From contig NZ_MVAD01000003.1 of the NCBI RefSeq assembly GCF_002007115.1, forward strand, positions 1 to 64,000: a stretch of 64,000 nt of DNA. Direction: 5' to 3'. The position numbers were made by a program, and so were the translations under genes. This DNA comes from Massilia sp. KIM. Its GTDB lineage: Bacteria; Pseudomonadota; Gammaproteobacteria; Burkholderiales; Burkholderiaceae_D. Shown piece after piece: positions 44,330-53,666 of this stretch (positions are counted from its first letter, which is position 1; the number at the start of each line of letters is the position of its first letter). Below the pieces are notes generated by a model, which saw only the letters and a list, made by a program, of their open reading frames with translations, did not search any database and was not told the origin of the DNA.

Positions 44330-45655
44330 TCAGCCCTCGTCCTTGACGACCTCGCCGCCCTTCATCACGAAGCCGACTTTTTTCAGGGTCTTGACGTCGG
44401 ACAGCGGATCGCCGCCGACGGCGATCAGGTCGGCGTGCTTGCCGGGTTCCAGCGTGCCCGTGGTCGCGCCCACGCCCAACAGATCGGCCGCGTTGACGGT
44501 GGCGGCCTTGATCGCCTCGGCCGGGCTCATGCCGAATTCGACCAGCAGCTCGAACTCGTCGGCATTGCGCCCGTGTTTCGAGACCCCGGCGTCGGTGCCG
44601 AAGGCGATCTTCACGCCCTTCTGGTGCGCCAGGCGCAGCGCCTTGCCGGTGACGCCGATGCGCCAGTCGATCTTGGCGCGCACCGCCGGCGGATAGGCGT
44701 CCGGGTTGGCGGCGATGCGCTCCTTGTAGCCGTTCACCGTCGACAGGGTCGGCACGTAATAGGCGCCCGACTTCAGGTAGAGCTTCACGCCGGCCTCGTC
44801 CAGCAGGGTGCCGTGCTCGATCGAATCGGCGCCCGCCGCCAGCGCGGCCTTGATGCCCTCGTCGCCGTGGGCGTGCACCGCCACCTTCTTGCCGTACAGG
44901 TGGGCGGTGTCGACCAGGGCCTTGACTTCGTCGTCGAAGATCTGGCGGCCGACGCCGGCGCCGACCACGCTGTTCACGCCGCCCGTGGTGGCGATCTTGA
45001 TCACGTCCACGCCGCGCCCGATCTGGCGCCGCACCGCCTTGCGGCAGCTTTCCGGGCCGTCGCACAGGTTCTCGGTCGAGACCCCGTGCTGGATCCAGTC
45101 GGCGTAGCCGAGCCGGCCGTCCATGTGGCCCGAGGTGGTGGAGATCGAGGTGCCGGCGTCGATGATGCGCGGGCCCTGCGCCCAGCCGCGGTTGATGGCG
45201 TCGCGCAGCGCCAGGGTGACGCCCTCCGGACCGTCGCCCAGGTTGCGCACGGTGGTGAAGCCGGCGCGCAGGGTCTTGATCGCGTTCATCTGCGCCTCGT
45301 AGGCGAAAGCGGCCGGGCTGTCGGTCACGCCCGCCAGCTGGCCCTCGATGCCAGCGCGGTCGCTGGTGAGGTGGACGTGGCTGTCGATCAGGCCAGGCAG
45401 CACGAAGCGCTGGCGCAGGTCGAGCACGCGCGCGCCGGCGTATTTTTCGGCCCCGACGAAGCCGTCCAGCACGGCCTGCACCTTGCCGGCCTGGATCACC
45501 AGGGTCGAGGGGCCGCGCGGGGCCTGGCCGGGGCGGTCCAGCAGGCGGCCGGCCTGGACCAGGGTGATGGCGGAATCGGAAGCGGGCGCGGCGAAGACGG
45601 CGGCGCTACCCAGGGCGCAGCCCAGGGCCGCGATGGCGAGACGGGTTCGGAACAT
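44330..45655 (-). CDS. Secreted metal-dependent amidohydrolase
   Basis: A 441-aa protein with a signal peptide (AAVFAAP). The amidohydrolase metal motifs are HVHLTSD, HAHGDEGIKAAL with AGADSIEHG, and FGTDAGV. The layout (HxH, Lys/His, GTDAG) matches the imidazolonepropionase/Xaa-Pro dipeptidase-like group that cleaves cyclic amides or C-terminal dipeptides. Its substrate is unknown. It lies downstream of the M28 peptidase gene on the same strand, but a hairpin at 45712-45734 separates them. Confidence 0.87.
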   Translation of the reverse strand: MFRTRLAIAALGCALGSAAVFAAPASDSAITLVQAGRLLDRPGQAPRGPSTLVIQAGKVQAVLDGFVGAEKYAGARVLDLRQRFVLPGLIDSHVHLTSDRAGIEGQLAGVTDSPAAFAYEAQMNAIKTLRAGFTTVRNLGDGPEGVTLALRDAINRGWAQGPRIIDAGTSISTTSGHMDGRLGYADWIQHGVSTENLCDGPESCRKAVRRQIGRGVDVIKIATTGGVNSVVGAGVGRQIFDDEVKALVDTAHLYGKKVAVHAHGDEGIKAALAAGADSIEHGTLLDEAGVKLYLKSGAYYVPTLSTVNGYKERIAANPDAYPPAVRAKIDWRIGVTGKALRLAHQKGVKIAFGTDAGVSKHGRNADEFELLVEFGMSPAEAIKAATVNAADLLGVGATTGTLEPGKHADLIAVGGDPLSDVKTLKKVGFVMKGGEVVKDEG

Positions 45656-45711
45656 GGTGGTCGATGTCGATGAAGATGGGTTGAAGCCCCGTTCGGGGCA
45701 GGCCAAAGCGA

Positions 45712-45734
45712 AACGCCACCTCGTGGGTGGCGTT
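45712..45734 (-). terminator. Hairpin terminator after the M28 peptidase gene
   Basis: AACGCCACC (45712-45720) and GGTGGCGTT (45726-45734) form a 9-bp stem with a 5-nt loop. On the minus strand it is followed by the moderately T-rich TCGCTTTGG. The stem is almost the same as the terminator of tRNA-Phe copy 1. Confidence 0.75.
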
Positions 45735-45751
45735 CGCGGATGCATCAAGGC

Positions 45752-47422
<1,671 letters not shown>

Positions 47423-47551
47423 GCGTTAAAAGTGGCACGGCGCTGACAGTATCACAGCTTGCAGCGCCGGCACAGCCTTGCGGTGGAGACCGGCGCCACA
47501 CGTATTTACGGGCGCCGTAATACATCCTCGCGTGGAGTCCCAGGTCGCGGA

Positions 47552-48034
47552 TTATTTGGCCGCCACCGTGAGCTGCTCGACGTCGAGCGAGGAATCCCCG
47601 AAGGTCTCCTTGTCGAACTCGCCGCTCAGCTCCACGAGGGTGTTGTGGTCGACGGTGGTCCCGGCCGGGAAGCGGTCGGCGTCGATCTCCACCGTCATCT
47701 TGCCGCTCTGGTCGGCGAACTCGTATTCGTCGCCGCCCTTGTGGCTGAGCAGGCGGCCCTTGAGGCGCACCGCCTGGTCGTCCTTGCCCTTGTCCAGCAA
47801 GTCCTTTACGGTCATCAAGGGCACGCTGGAGGGGCCGGCGTAGCCTTTCGCGGCCGCGGCCGCGGCCCCGGCTGCGGGCTGGGCCTGGGTCGAGGGGCCG
47901 GTGTAGGCTTTCGCTGCCGCGGCCGCGGGCTGGGCTAGGGCCGAGGGGCCGGTGTAGCCCGCAGTCTGGGCGATGGCGGCGGCCGAACCGGCCAGCAGGA
48001 CGGCGATGCAGGTGAGGGAAGCCAGTCGTTTCAT
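47552..48034 (-). CDS. ygiW: YgiW/YdeI family stress protein (OB fold)
   Basis: A 160-aa periplasmic protein. A signal peptide ends near IAQTA. A low-complexity N-terminal stretch holds three imperfect repeats built on YTGPS...AQPAA...AAK. The BOF (bacterial OB fold) domain runs from about residue 90 (VPLMTVKDLLDKG to VEQLTVAAK). It lies 80 bp after qseC with a QseB-type box in between, echoing the E. coli ygiW-qseBC neighbourhood, though there the gene is divergent. Start 48034 chosen for the signal peptide. Confidence 0.88.
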   Translation of the reverse strand: MKRLASLTCIAVLLAGSAAAIAQTAGYTGPSALAQPAAAAAKAYTGPSTQAQPAAGAAAAAAKGYAGPSSVPLMTVKDLLDKGKDDQAVRLKGRLLSHKGGDEYEFADQSGKMTVEIDADRFPAGTTVDHNTLVELSGEFDKETFGDSSLDVEQLTVAAK

Positions 48035-48102
48035 GATCAGTCCTTTCGTGGTGGATGGGTCGAGGCCGCGCTGCGGCACTGGACGCATTACACGCAAACC
48101 AG

Positions 48103-48119
48103 GTTAAGCCGATCTTAAG
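48103..48119 (-). promoter_or_regulatory. QseB/PmrA-type box upstream of ygiW
   Basis: The minus strand reads CTTAAGATCGGCTTAAC: CTTAAG and CTTAAC half-sites with an 11-bp period, the pattern bound by QseB/PmrA-like OmpR-family regulators. TGTAAT follows ten bases later as a possible -10. It overlaps the qseC stop codon. Confidence 0.7.
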
Positions 48120-49488
48120 ATGCCGGCGCGGCGTGCGGCAGGTCGAGGCTCACGCCCAGGCCGCGGCCATCGAGGCCTACGCCGAAGGACAGCTCGGCGC
48201 CGTGCAGTTCGGCGATACGGCGCACGATCGACAGCCCGAGGCCGCTGCCGCCCTGCCCCTGCCCGAGCACGCGGAAGAAGCGCTCGCTCAGGCGCCGGCG
48301 GCTGGCCTCGTCCACGCCGGGGCCGTCGTCGCGCACCGCGATGCGCTCGTGCGCGCCCAGGCGCAGGGCCGCGAGCTCGATGCGGCTGCCCGCCGGGCAG
48401 TAGCGCAGGGCGTTGTCGAGCAGGTTGCGCAGGGCGATTTCCAGCATCTGCGGGTCGGCATCGACCTGCTCGATCTCGAGCCGGGTGGCGAGCGCGATGC
48501 CGCGCCGCGCCGCCTCCTCGGCGTGGGCGGCGAGCAAGCGCTCGACCAGGGGCGCCAGCGCCACCGGCCGGCGCGCCAGCTGGCCGCGCGCCAGCGGATC
48601 GAGGCGGGCCAGGGTGAGCAGGCTGTCGACCAGGCCGGTGACCCGGCCGATGTCCTGGCGCAGCTTGTGGAAGGAGCCGGCCAGCTCCGGATGCTGGCGC
48701 TGCAGCAGCTGCACCTGCATGTGCAGGCCGGCGAGCGGGGTGCGCAGCTCGTGCGCGGCGTCGGCGGTGAAGCGGCGCTCCGATTGCAGCGCCGTGTCCA
48801 GGCGCGCCAGCACGCCGTTCAGGGCCTGCACGATGGGCAGCACTTCGCGCGGCTGCCCGCCCGCCGGCACCTGGGCCAGGTCGTCCGCGCTCTTGGCGGC
48901 GATGGCGGCGGCGGTTCGGCGCAGGGGCCGCAGCACGCGCCCGATCAGCAGCCACGCGACCAGGGCCAGCAGGCCCAGCACGCCCAGCACCGGCAGCCAC
49001 AGGCTGTCGGCCAGGTCTTCCAGGATCTCGAGGCGCTCGCCGACTTCCTGGCCGACCTGGACCTCGAAGCGGCCGGCCCCGTCGCGGATAACGAACACGC
49101 GCCAGCGCCGGCCCTCCACGTGGGCGTCGGCGAAGCCGCTGTCCTCGTCGAAACCGGCCACGAAAGGATGCTGGGGCGCGTCGCCGGTGCGCTGCAGCAC
49201 CCGGCCCTCGCGCACGATCTGGTAGGCCAGGTCGAGCTTGCGCGCTTCCGGCCGGGCCGGGCGCGGGCTTTCCAGCAGGCCGCGCTCGTGCCAGTCGGTG
49301 GTGGCGGCCAGGATCAGGGCGCCGGTTTCCTCGAGGGCGTCGTCGAACACCTCGCCGGTTTCGTTCCAGGCGATGGCGGCGAGGATGCCCAGGCTGGCCA
49401 GCCACAGCGCGACGCTGGCCGAGACGATCGCCGCCAGCAGGCGGCGCCGCAGCGACCAGGGACGCGGCTCAGCGGTCCCGGTCTTCAT
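48115..49488 (-). CDS. qseC: Sensor histidine kinase, QseC/PmrB-like
   Basis: A 457-aa membrane kinase: helix 1 (about 20-41), a periplasmic sensor of about 120 residues, helix 2 (165-183) and a HAMP. The H-box is RFTADAAHELRTPLAG (His246), followed by N-box LLDNALRYC and G-boxes DDGPGVDEA and GSGLGLSIV. It phosphorylates the partner regulator, whose gene overlaps it by 20 bp. The sensor ligand is unknown; QseC in enterics responds to catecholamines, but this assignment is only to the family. Confidence 0.92.
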   Translation of the reverse strand: MKTGTAEPRPWSLRRRLLAAIVSASVALWLASLGILAAIAWNETGEVFDDALEETGALILAATTDWHERGLLESPRPARPEARKLDLAYQIVREGRVLQRTGDAPQHPFVAGFDEDSGFADAHVEGRRWRVFVIRDGAGRFEVQVGQEVGERLEILEDLADSLWLPVLGVLGLLALVAWLLIGRVLRPLRRTAAAIAAKSADDLAQVPAGGQPREVLPIVQALNGVLARLDTALQSERRFTADAAHELRTPLAGLHMQVQLLQRQHPELAGSFHKLRQDIGRVTGLVDSLLTLARLDPLARGQLARRPVALAPLVERLLAAHAEEAARRGIALATRLEIEQVDADPQMLEIALRNLLDNALRYCPAGSRIELAALRLGAHERIAVRDDGPGVDEASRRRLSERFFRVLGQGQGGSGLGLSIVRRIAELHGAELSFGVGLDGRGLGVSLDLPHAAPAS

Positions 49489-50143
49489 CGTTTTTCAGGC
49501 GGTAGCCGAGGCCGCGCACGGTGACGATGCTGTCGCTGCCCAGCTTCTTGCGCAGATTGTGGATGTGGACCTCGATTGCGTTGCTCTCGACTTCCTCGCC
49601 CCAGCCGTACAGGCTTTCCTCGATCCGGGCGCGGGTGACGATGCCATTCTTGCGCAGCATGAGCGCGTACAGCACGTGGTACTCGCGCGCGGTCAGCGCC
49701 AGCGGCCGGCCGTCGAGACTGGCCTGGCGCGTTTCCGGGTCGAGGGCGATGGCGCCGTGGCGCAGCGTGTTGCCGGCGCGGTCGGCGCCGCGCCGCACGG
49801 CGGCCCGGATGCGGGCCGACAGTTCTTCCAGCTCGAAGGGCTTGACCAGGTAATCGTCGGCGCCCATGTCCAGGCCCTCGACCCGGTCGGCCAGCGCGTT
49901 GAAGGCGGTGATCAGGATCACCGGGACCGGGTTGGAACGGGCGCGCAGGGAGGCCAGCAGGGCGTCGCCGGACAGGCCGGGCAGGCCGCGGTCGAGCAGC
50001 ACGCAGTCGTAGCGGTGGGTGGCCAGCGCGGTCTGGGCCGAGTCGCCGCGCTGGACCCAGTCCACCGCGTGGCCGTCCAGCTTGAGCCAGGCCTGGATGG
50101 TGTCACCGAGGGAGAGGTCGTCTTCGACGAGCAGGAGTCGCAT
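49469..50143 (-). CDS. qseB: Response regulator, QseB/PmrA-like (OmpR family)
   Basis: A 224-aa protein with a receiver domain (phosphoacceptor Asp51 in VLLDRGLPG, then ITAF and VKPFE) and a winged-helix DNA-binding domain (IEVHIHNLRKKLG, VRGLGYRL). Its end overlaps the start of qseC by 20 bp. A direct-repeat box (CTTAAG-N5-CTTCAT) lies 52 bp upstream of its start, and a second copy precedes ygiW. The regulator may therefore control itself and ygiW. Confidence 0.94.
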   Translation of the reverse strand: MRLLLVEDDLSLGDTIQAWLKLDGHAVDWVQRGDSAQTALATHRYDCVLLDRGLPGLSGDALLASLRARSNPVPVILITAFNALADRVEGLDMGADDYLVKPFELEELSARIRAAVRRGADRAGNTLRHGAIALDPETRQASLDGRPLALTAREYHVLYALMLRKNGIVTRARIEESLYGWGEEVESNAIEVHIHNLRKKLGSDSIVTVRGLGYRLKNDEDRDR

Positions 50144-50194
50144 GGTTGTCGATGCAGGAAAAGCGGGGCCGGGACGCCAGTCTGGCCCGCCAAG

Positions 50195-50211
50195 ATGAAG
50201 CGGATCTTAAG
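50195..50211 (-). promoter_or_regulatory. QseB/PmrA-type box upstream of qseB
   Basis: The minus strand reads CTTAAGATCCGCTTCAT, differing at only three positions from the 17-bp box upstream of ygiW. It sits at the end of the preceding binding-protein gene, 52 bp before the qseB start. Confidence 0.65.
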
Positions 50212-51388
50212 ACGCCGCCCGCGCCGCCGCGGCCTGGCCCGCGCGCAGCACCTGGAGCTTGATCTTCTTGCCCTTGCGGTAGGTGTACAGGGTGAGCGCG
50301 GCATTGCGCAGGTCGCCCTGGGGGTCGAAGGCGATGCTGCCGGTGACGCCCTCGTGGCGCAGCGCCGCCAGCGCCGGCAGAAAGCGCGCCGGGTCGACCG
50401 AGCCGGCCTGGCGCATGGCGGCGGCGAACACCATCACGGCGTCGTAGGCATAGGGGGCGTAGGTCTGCAGCGGCATGCCGTAGCGCTGGCGATAGCGCTC
50501 GGCGAAGGCCTCGTAACCGGCTTCCTGCGGCCCGCTCACGCCGCCGGCGACGGCGCAGAACACGCGGTCTTCGCCCAGCGCGTCGCCGGCCAGTTCGGGC
50601 AGCTTTTCGGAGCAGACGCCGTCGCCCGCGACCAGGCGCGCGGCTATGCCGAGCGCCTTCATCTGCTTGAGCATGGGGCCGGCCACCGCGTCCATGCCGC
50701 CGTAGAAGACGAGGTCGGGTTTCTGCGCGCGGATCTGGGTCAGGATGGCGCTGAAGTCGTGCGCCTTGTCGTTGGTGAACTGGCGGCTGACGATGGCGGC
50801 GGCGCCGCCGGCGCGCACCGCTTTCGAGAACTCGTCCGCCAGGCCCTGGCCGAAGGCGGTGCGGTCGTCGATCACGGCGATCCGGCGCGCCTTGAGGCTG
50901 GCGGTGGCGTAGGCGGCCAGGGTGCGGCCGATCAGGGCGTCGTTGGCGACCACGCGCAAGGCGGTCTTGTAGCCCTGGCGGGTGTAGAGGGGCGTGGTGG
51001 CGGCCGGGGAGATCTGCGGCACGCCGGCCGCGGCATAGATCTTGGAAGCCGGCACCGTGGTGCCCGAATTCAGGTGGCCGACCACCCCCGCCACCCTGGC
51101 GTCGACCAGTTTCTGGGCGACGGCCGCGCCGGTCTTGGGATCGCTGGCGTCATCCTCGGGCGACAGCGCCCAGGTGATCTTGCTGCCGCCGATGCTCAGG
51201 GCCTGGGCGTTCAGCTCGTCGATCGCCATGCGCGCGCCGTTCTCGATGTCCTTGCCCAGGTGGGCGCCCGGTCCGGACAGCGGCGAGGCCGTGCCGATGC
51301 GGACCACGGTCTGGGCATGGGCGGGGGACAGGAAAGGCAGTACGGCAAGCGGAAGCAGGGCAGACAGGATTACGGCGGCTGGTCGCAT
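50207..51388 (-). CDS. ABC-type branched-chain amino acid substrate-binding protein (orphan)
   Basis: A 393-aa periplasmic binding protein of the LivJ type. A signal peptide (LSPAHA) is followed by GTASPLSGPGAHLGKDIENGARMAIDELN, then VVGHLNSGTTVPASKIY and VIDDRTAFGQGLADEF. No permease or ATPase genes are adjacent, so its transporter partner must be elsewhere. It lies 63 bp upstream of qseB on the same strand. Three ATGs stand in a row; 51388 is chosen for best spacing to AGGA. Confidence 0.92.
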   Translation of the reverse strand: MRPAAVILSALLPLAVLPFLSPAHAQTVVRIGTASPLSGPGAHLGKDIENGARMAIDELNAQALSIGGSKITWALSPEDDASDPKTGAAVAQKLVDARVAGVVGHLNSGTTVPASKIYAAAGVPQISPAATTPLYTRQGYKTALRVVANDALIGRTLAAYATASLKARRIAVIDDRTAFGQGLADEFSKAVRAGGAAAIVSRQFTNDKAHDFSAILTQIRAQKPDLVFYGGMDAVAGPMLKQMKALGIAARLVAGDGVCSEKLPELAGDALGEDRVFCAVAGGVSGPQEAGYEAFAERYRQRYGMPLQTYAPYAYDAVMVFAAAMRQAGSVDPARFLPALAALRHEGVTGSIAFDPQGDLRNAALTLYTYRKGKKIKLQVLRAGQAAAARAAS

Positions 51389-51463
51389 CATCATCGTCCT
51401 CGAAGTGGATGCGTCCCATTCTACCGCCGAGCTGCTTCGTTCCTGCAAGCAATCGTGCGCCGT

Positions 51464-51673
51464 CTACACCTTCTTCAGCGCGTCGGCCTTGTGCGCCGCC
51501 TCGGCGCCGGTCTTGTCGCTCACGACCAGGTATTCGGGATGGTCCTTGCTGGCGGCGACATGGTGCCCCTTGATGTCTGTGGGCGCGGTCAGTTTCTTCT
51601 TGACCGTGCCGCGCACGACGCCCTGCGAGGAATGCCATTCGACCTTGTCGCCGACCTTGAGTGTGTCCGTCAT
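51464..51673 (-). CDS. DUF2945 (HVA1-type TUDOR domain) protein
   Basis: A 69-aa protein, VGDKVEWHSSQGVVRGTVKKKLT then HHVAASKDHPEYLVVSDKTGAEAAHKADAL, which matches the small DUF2945 family. The function is unknown. It is small, charged and cytoplasmic. Start 51673 by family length. Confidence 0.85.
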   Translation of the reverse strand: MTDTLKVGDKVEWHSSQGVVRGTVKKKLTAPTDIKGHHVAASKDHPEYLVVSDKTGAEAAHKADALKKV

Positions 51674-51977
51674 GATGAGCTCCCAAATCAATACCATGCT
51701 GTCCAGCCTGGTGCCTGCCGGCGATTGGAACACATCCGCCGGCCTGGCGAAGCACGGTTCGCGAAGCAGGAGCTCATCTCGACGCTGTTGTTCGTCCATG
51801 CATTCATTCGGTGCGCGGCGCGGCGCGGGTCGACGCGGCCTGATGCGCCGCCGACCCGCGCACCGCGCTCGCTACTTCACCGTCTGGCGATGGCCGGGAT
51901 CATGCCCTGCCCTGGCAACGCATACCCGCGCTTCCTTTCCGTTTTGAAAATATTGGTCCTCATCATCCGTCCCGCGC
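51674..51977. other. 304-bp intergenic region with a long hairpin
   Basis: No gene is seen. GCGCGGGTCG (51823-51832) pairs with CGACCCGCGC (51852-51861), and the interior GCGGC/GCCGC pairs too. This gives a long GC hairpin that could end or block transcription from the methyltransferase gene towards the DUF2945 gene. Confidence 0.6.
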
Positions 51978-52850
51978 TTAGTGCAAGAGCTCGCTGCGCT
52001 TGGTGATCACCGCTTCGAGGTATTCGGCGGGTATCACCAGCGAGGACGGTCCGCCCGTATTGCTGCGTTCGAGCAGGTCGAGCAGGTCGCCTTCCAGCTT
52101 GGCGCCGGCCAGTTCGTCGAGCGAGCGGAAGGCCATGTGGACCGGTCCGTAGAAGTCGCGGAACACCTGCAGCATGTGCTGGGGCGAGGCGTAGCGGAAG
52201 TTGAACATCCTGCGCGTGGCGCGCAGGCTGCCGGCCACGTCCTCGAACAGCTCGCGCAGGTGCTCTTCCGTTCCCCATTGCAGCGGCGAAACGACCCCGG
52301 CCGGCGGAGGAACATGCTTGCCTAAAGTGCGGAACATGTCGCCCAGAAAACCCTGTGGCGTCCAGTTTGCCATCGCGATGCGGCCGCCGCCGCGCACCAC
52401 CCGCTTCATCTCGGCGGCGCTGCGCGCATGGTCGGGCGTGAACATGACGCCGAAGGTGGACAGGGCCAGGTCGAAGCTGGCGTCGGCGACGGGCAGCGCC
52501 TCGGCGTCGGCCTCGCGGAAGTCGACCACCAGGCCTTCGGCGGCGGCGCGCGCCCTGCCCTTCTCGAGCAGGGCCGGCACGTAGTCGGTCGAGGTGACCT
52601 GGGCGAAGCGGCGCGCCGCCGCCAGGGTGGCGTTGCCGTTGCCGGCTGCGATGTCGATCACGCGCTCGCCGGCGCGGACGTCGGCCGCCTCGGCCAGCGA
52701 CTCGCCGACGATCTGCAGGGTCACGCCGATGATGGCGAAGTCGCCGCTGGCCCAGGTGGTCTGCTGGCGCCGCTTGATGGCGGCGAAATCGGGCTGCGGC
52801 GTGTCGGGCATGGGCGCCCCTCCGGGCGCGGGTTGGATGGGTTCGGTCAT
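51978..52850 (-). CDS. Class I SAM-dependent methyltransferase
   Basis: A 290-aa protein with SAM motif I VIDIAAGNGNATLAAA near residue 66. Motif II is DFREADAEALPVADASFD and motif III LSTFGVMFTPDH, the UbiE/Methyltransf_11 pattern. The substrate is unknown. Start 52850 has a strong GGAGAGA ribosome site. It stands alone on the minus strand. Confidence 0.9.
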   Translation of the reverse strand: MTEPIQPAPGGAPMPDTPQPDFAAIKRRQQTTWASGDFAIIGVTLQIVGESLAEAADVRAGERVIDIAAGNGNATLAAARRFAQVTSTDYVPALLEKGRARAAAEGLVVDFREADAEALPVADASFDLALSTFGVMFTPDHARSAAEMKRVVRGGGRIAMANWTPQGFLGDMFRTLGKHVPPPAGVVSPLQWGTEEHLRELFEDVAGSLRATRRMFNFRYASPQHMLQVFRDFYGPVHMAFRSLDELAGAKLEGDLLDLLERSNTGGPSSLVIPAEYLEAVITKRSELLH

Positions 52851-53093
52851 GGCTCTCTCCTGGTAAGGCGTCACGCCTACTATGACCTTGCACCGCGTCG
52901 GCGGTTCGCACCGCCGGCAGCGGCGGCTCAGGCGTGCCGCCGGTGCGCCGGGCTTTCTGCGCCCGGACTATACTGCGCCATCGCCCGCACCGGCGCAAGC
53001 CCGGTGTGGGTTGTACGGGCTCGGCCGTGCAGCTCGCGCGGTCTTGCCGCAAAGCAGAACAACATCCACGACTCAACACAGACAGGGGGTAGC

Positions 53094-53603
53094 ATGCCAA
53101 CAACCTGGATCATCGCGGCCAATGCGGGCCGTGCGCGCATCTTCGCCGATACCGGTCCCGCCGAACCGTTGCAGGAAGTCGAAGACATGGTCAATTCCGT
53201 CATGCGCATGCGCACGACCGAGACCGTCACCGACCGGCTGGGGCCGACCGCGGCCGCCGGCAGCAGCCACAACATCGGCGGCAACGAGGCGGCGGGCTTC
53301 GCCCACAACGCCAAGGCCGGCGCGCCCAACAAGCAGTACCAGCCGGCCCAGACGCCCGCCGAGCACGAAGCCGAGAAGTTCGCCAAGGACGTCTCCCACT
53401 ATCTGCTGGAAGCGCACCAGCAGGGCCGCTACCAGCGCCTGGTGATCTCGGCCTCGCCGCAATTCCTCGGCACCCTGCGCGCCAACGTCGACCCGCAGGT
53501 CAAGGCCCTGATCAAGTCCGAATTCAACAAGGACTATACTCACTGCAACGCGCAGGAACTGCGCCAGCAGTTGCAGACCCAGCAGGAGAAAGCCAACGGC
53601 TAG
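53094..53603 (+). CDS. Host attachment family protein
   Basis: A 169-aa protein: WIIAANAGRARIFA begins the Host_attach domain (Agrobacterium plant-attachment protein family), and LVISASPQFLGTLRANVD and FNKDYTHCNAQELR complete it. The fold resembles release-factor/eRF1 domains. Members are widespread in proteobacteria that do not attach to hosts, so the name should not be taken literally. An AGGGGG ribosome site precedes the ATG. A strong terminator follows. Confidence 0.9.
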   Translation: MPTTWIIAANAGRARIFADTGPAEPLQEVEDMVNSVMRMRTTETVTDRLGPTAAAGSSHNIGGNEAAGFAHNAKAGAPNKQYQPAQTPAEHEAEKFAKDVSHYLLEAHQQGRYQRLVISASPQFLGTLRANVDPQVKALIKSEFNKDYTHCNAQELRQQLQTQQEKANG

Positions 53604-53622
53604 GGCGGCGCGCTGCCGGCCC

Positions 53623-53650
53623 AGGGCCAGCCTGCGGGCTGGCCCTTTTT
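53623..53650 (+). terminator. Rho-independent terminator after the host attachment gene
   Basis: AGGGCCAGCC and GGCTGGCCCT form a 10-bp perfect stem with a TGCG tetraloop, followed by TTTT. It lies between two convergent genes, so it probably also stops the diguanylate cyclase transcript. Confidence 0.92.
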
Positions 53651-53666
53651 CGTGGCGCCGCCCGGT

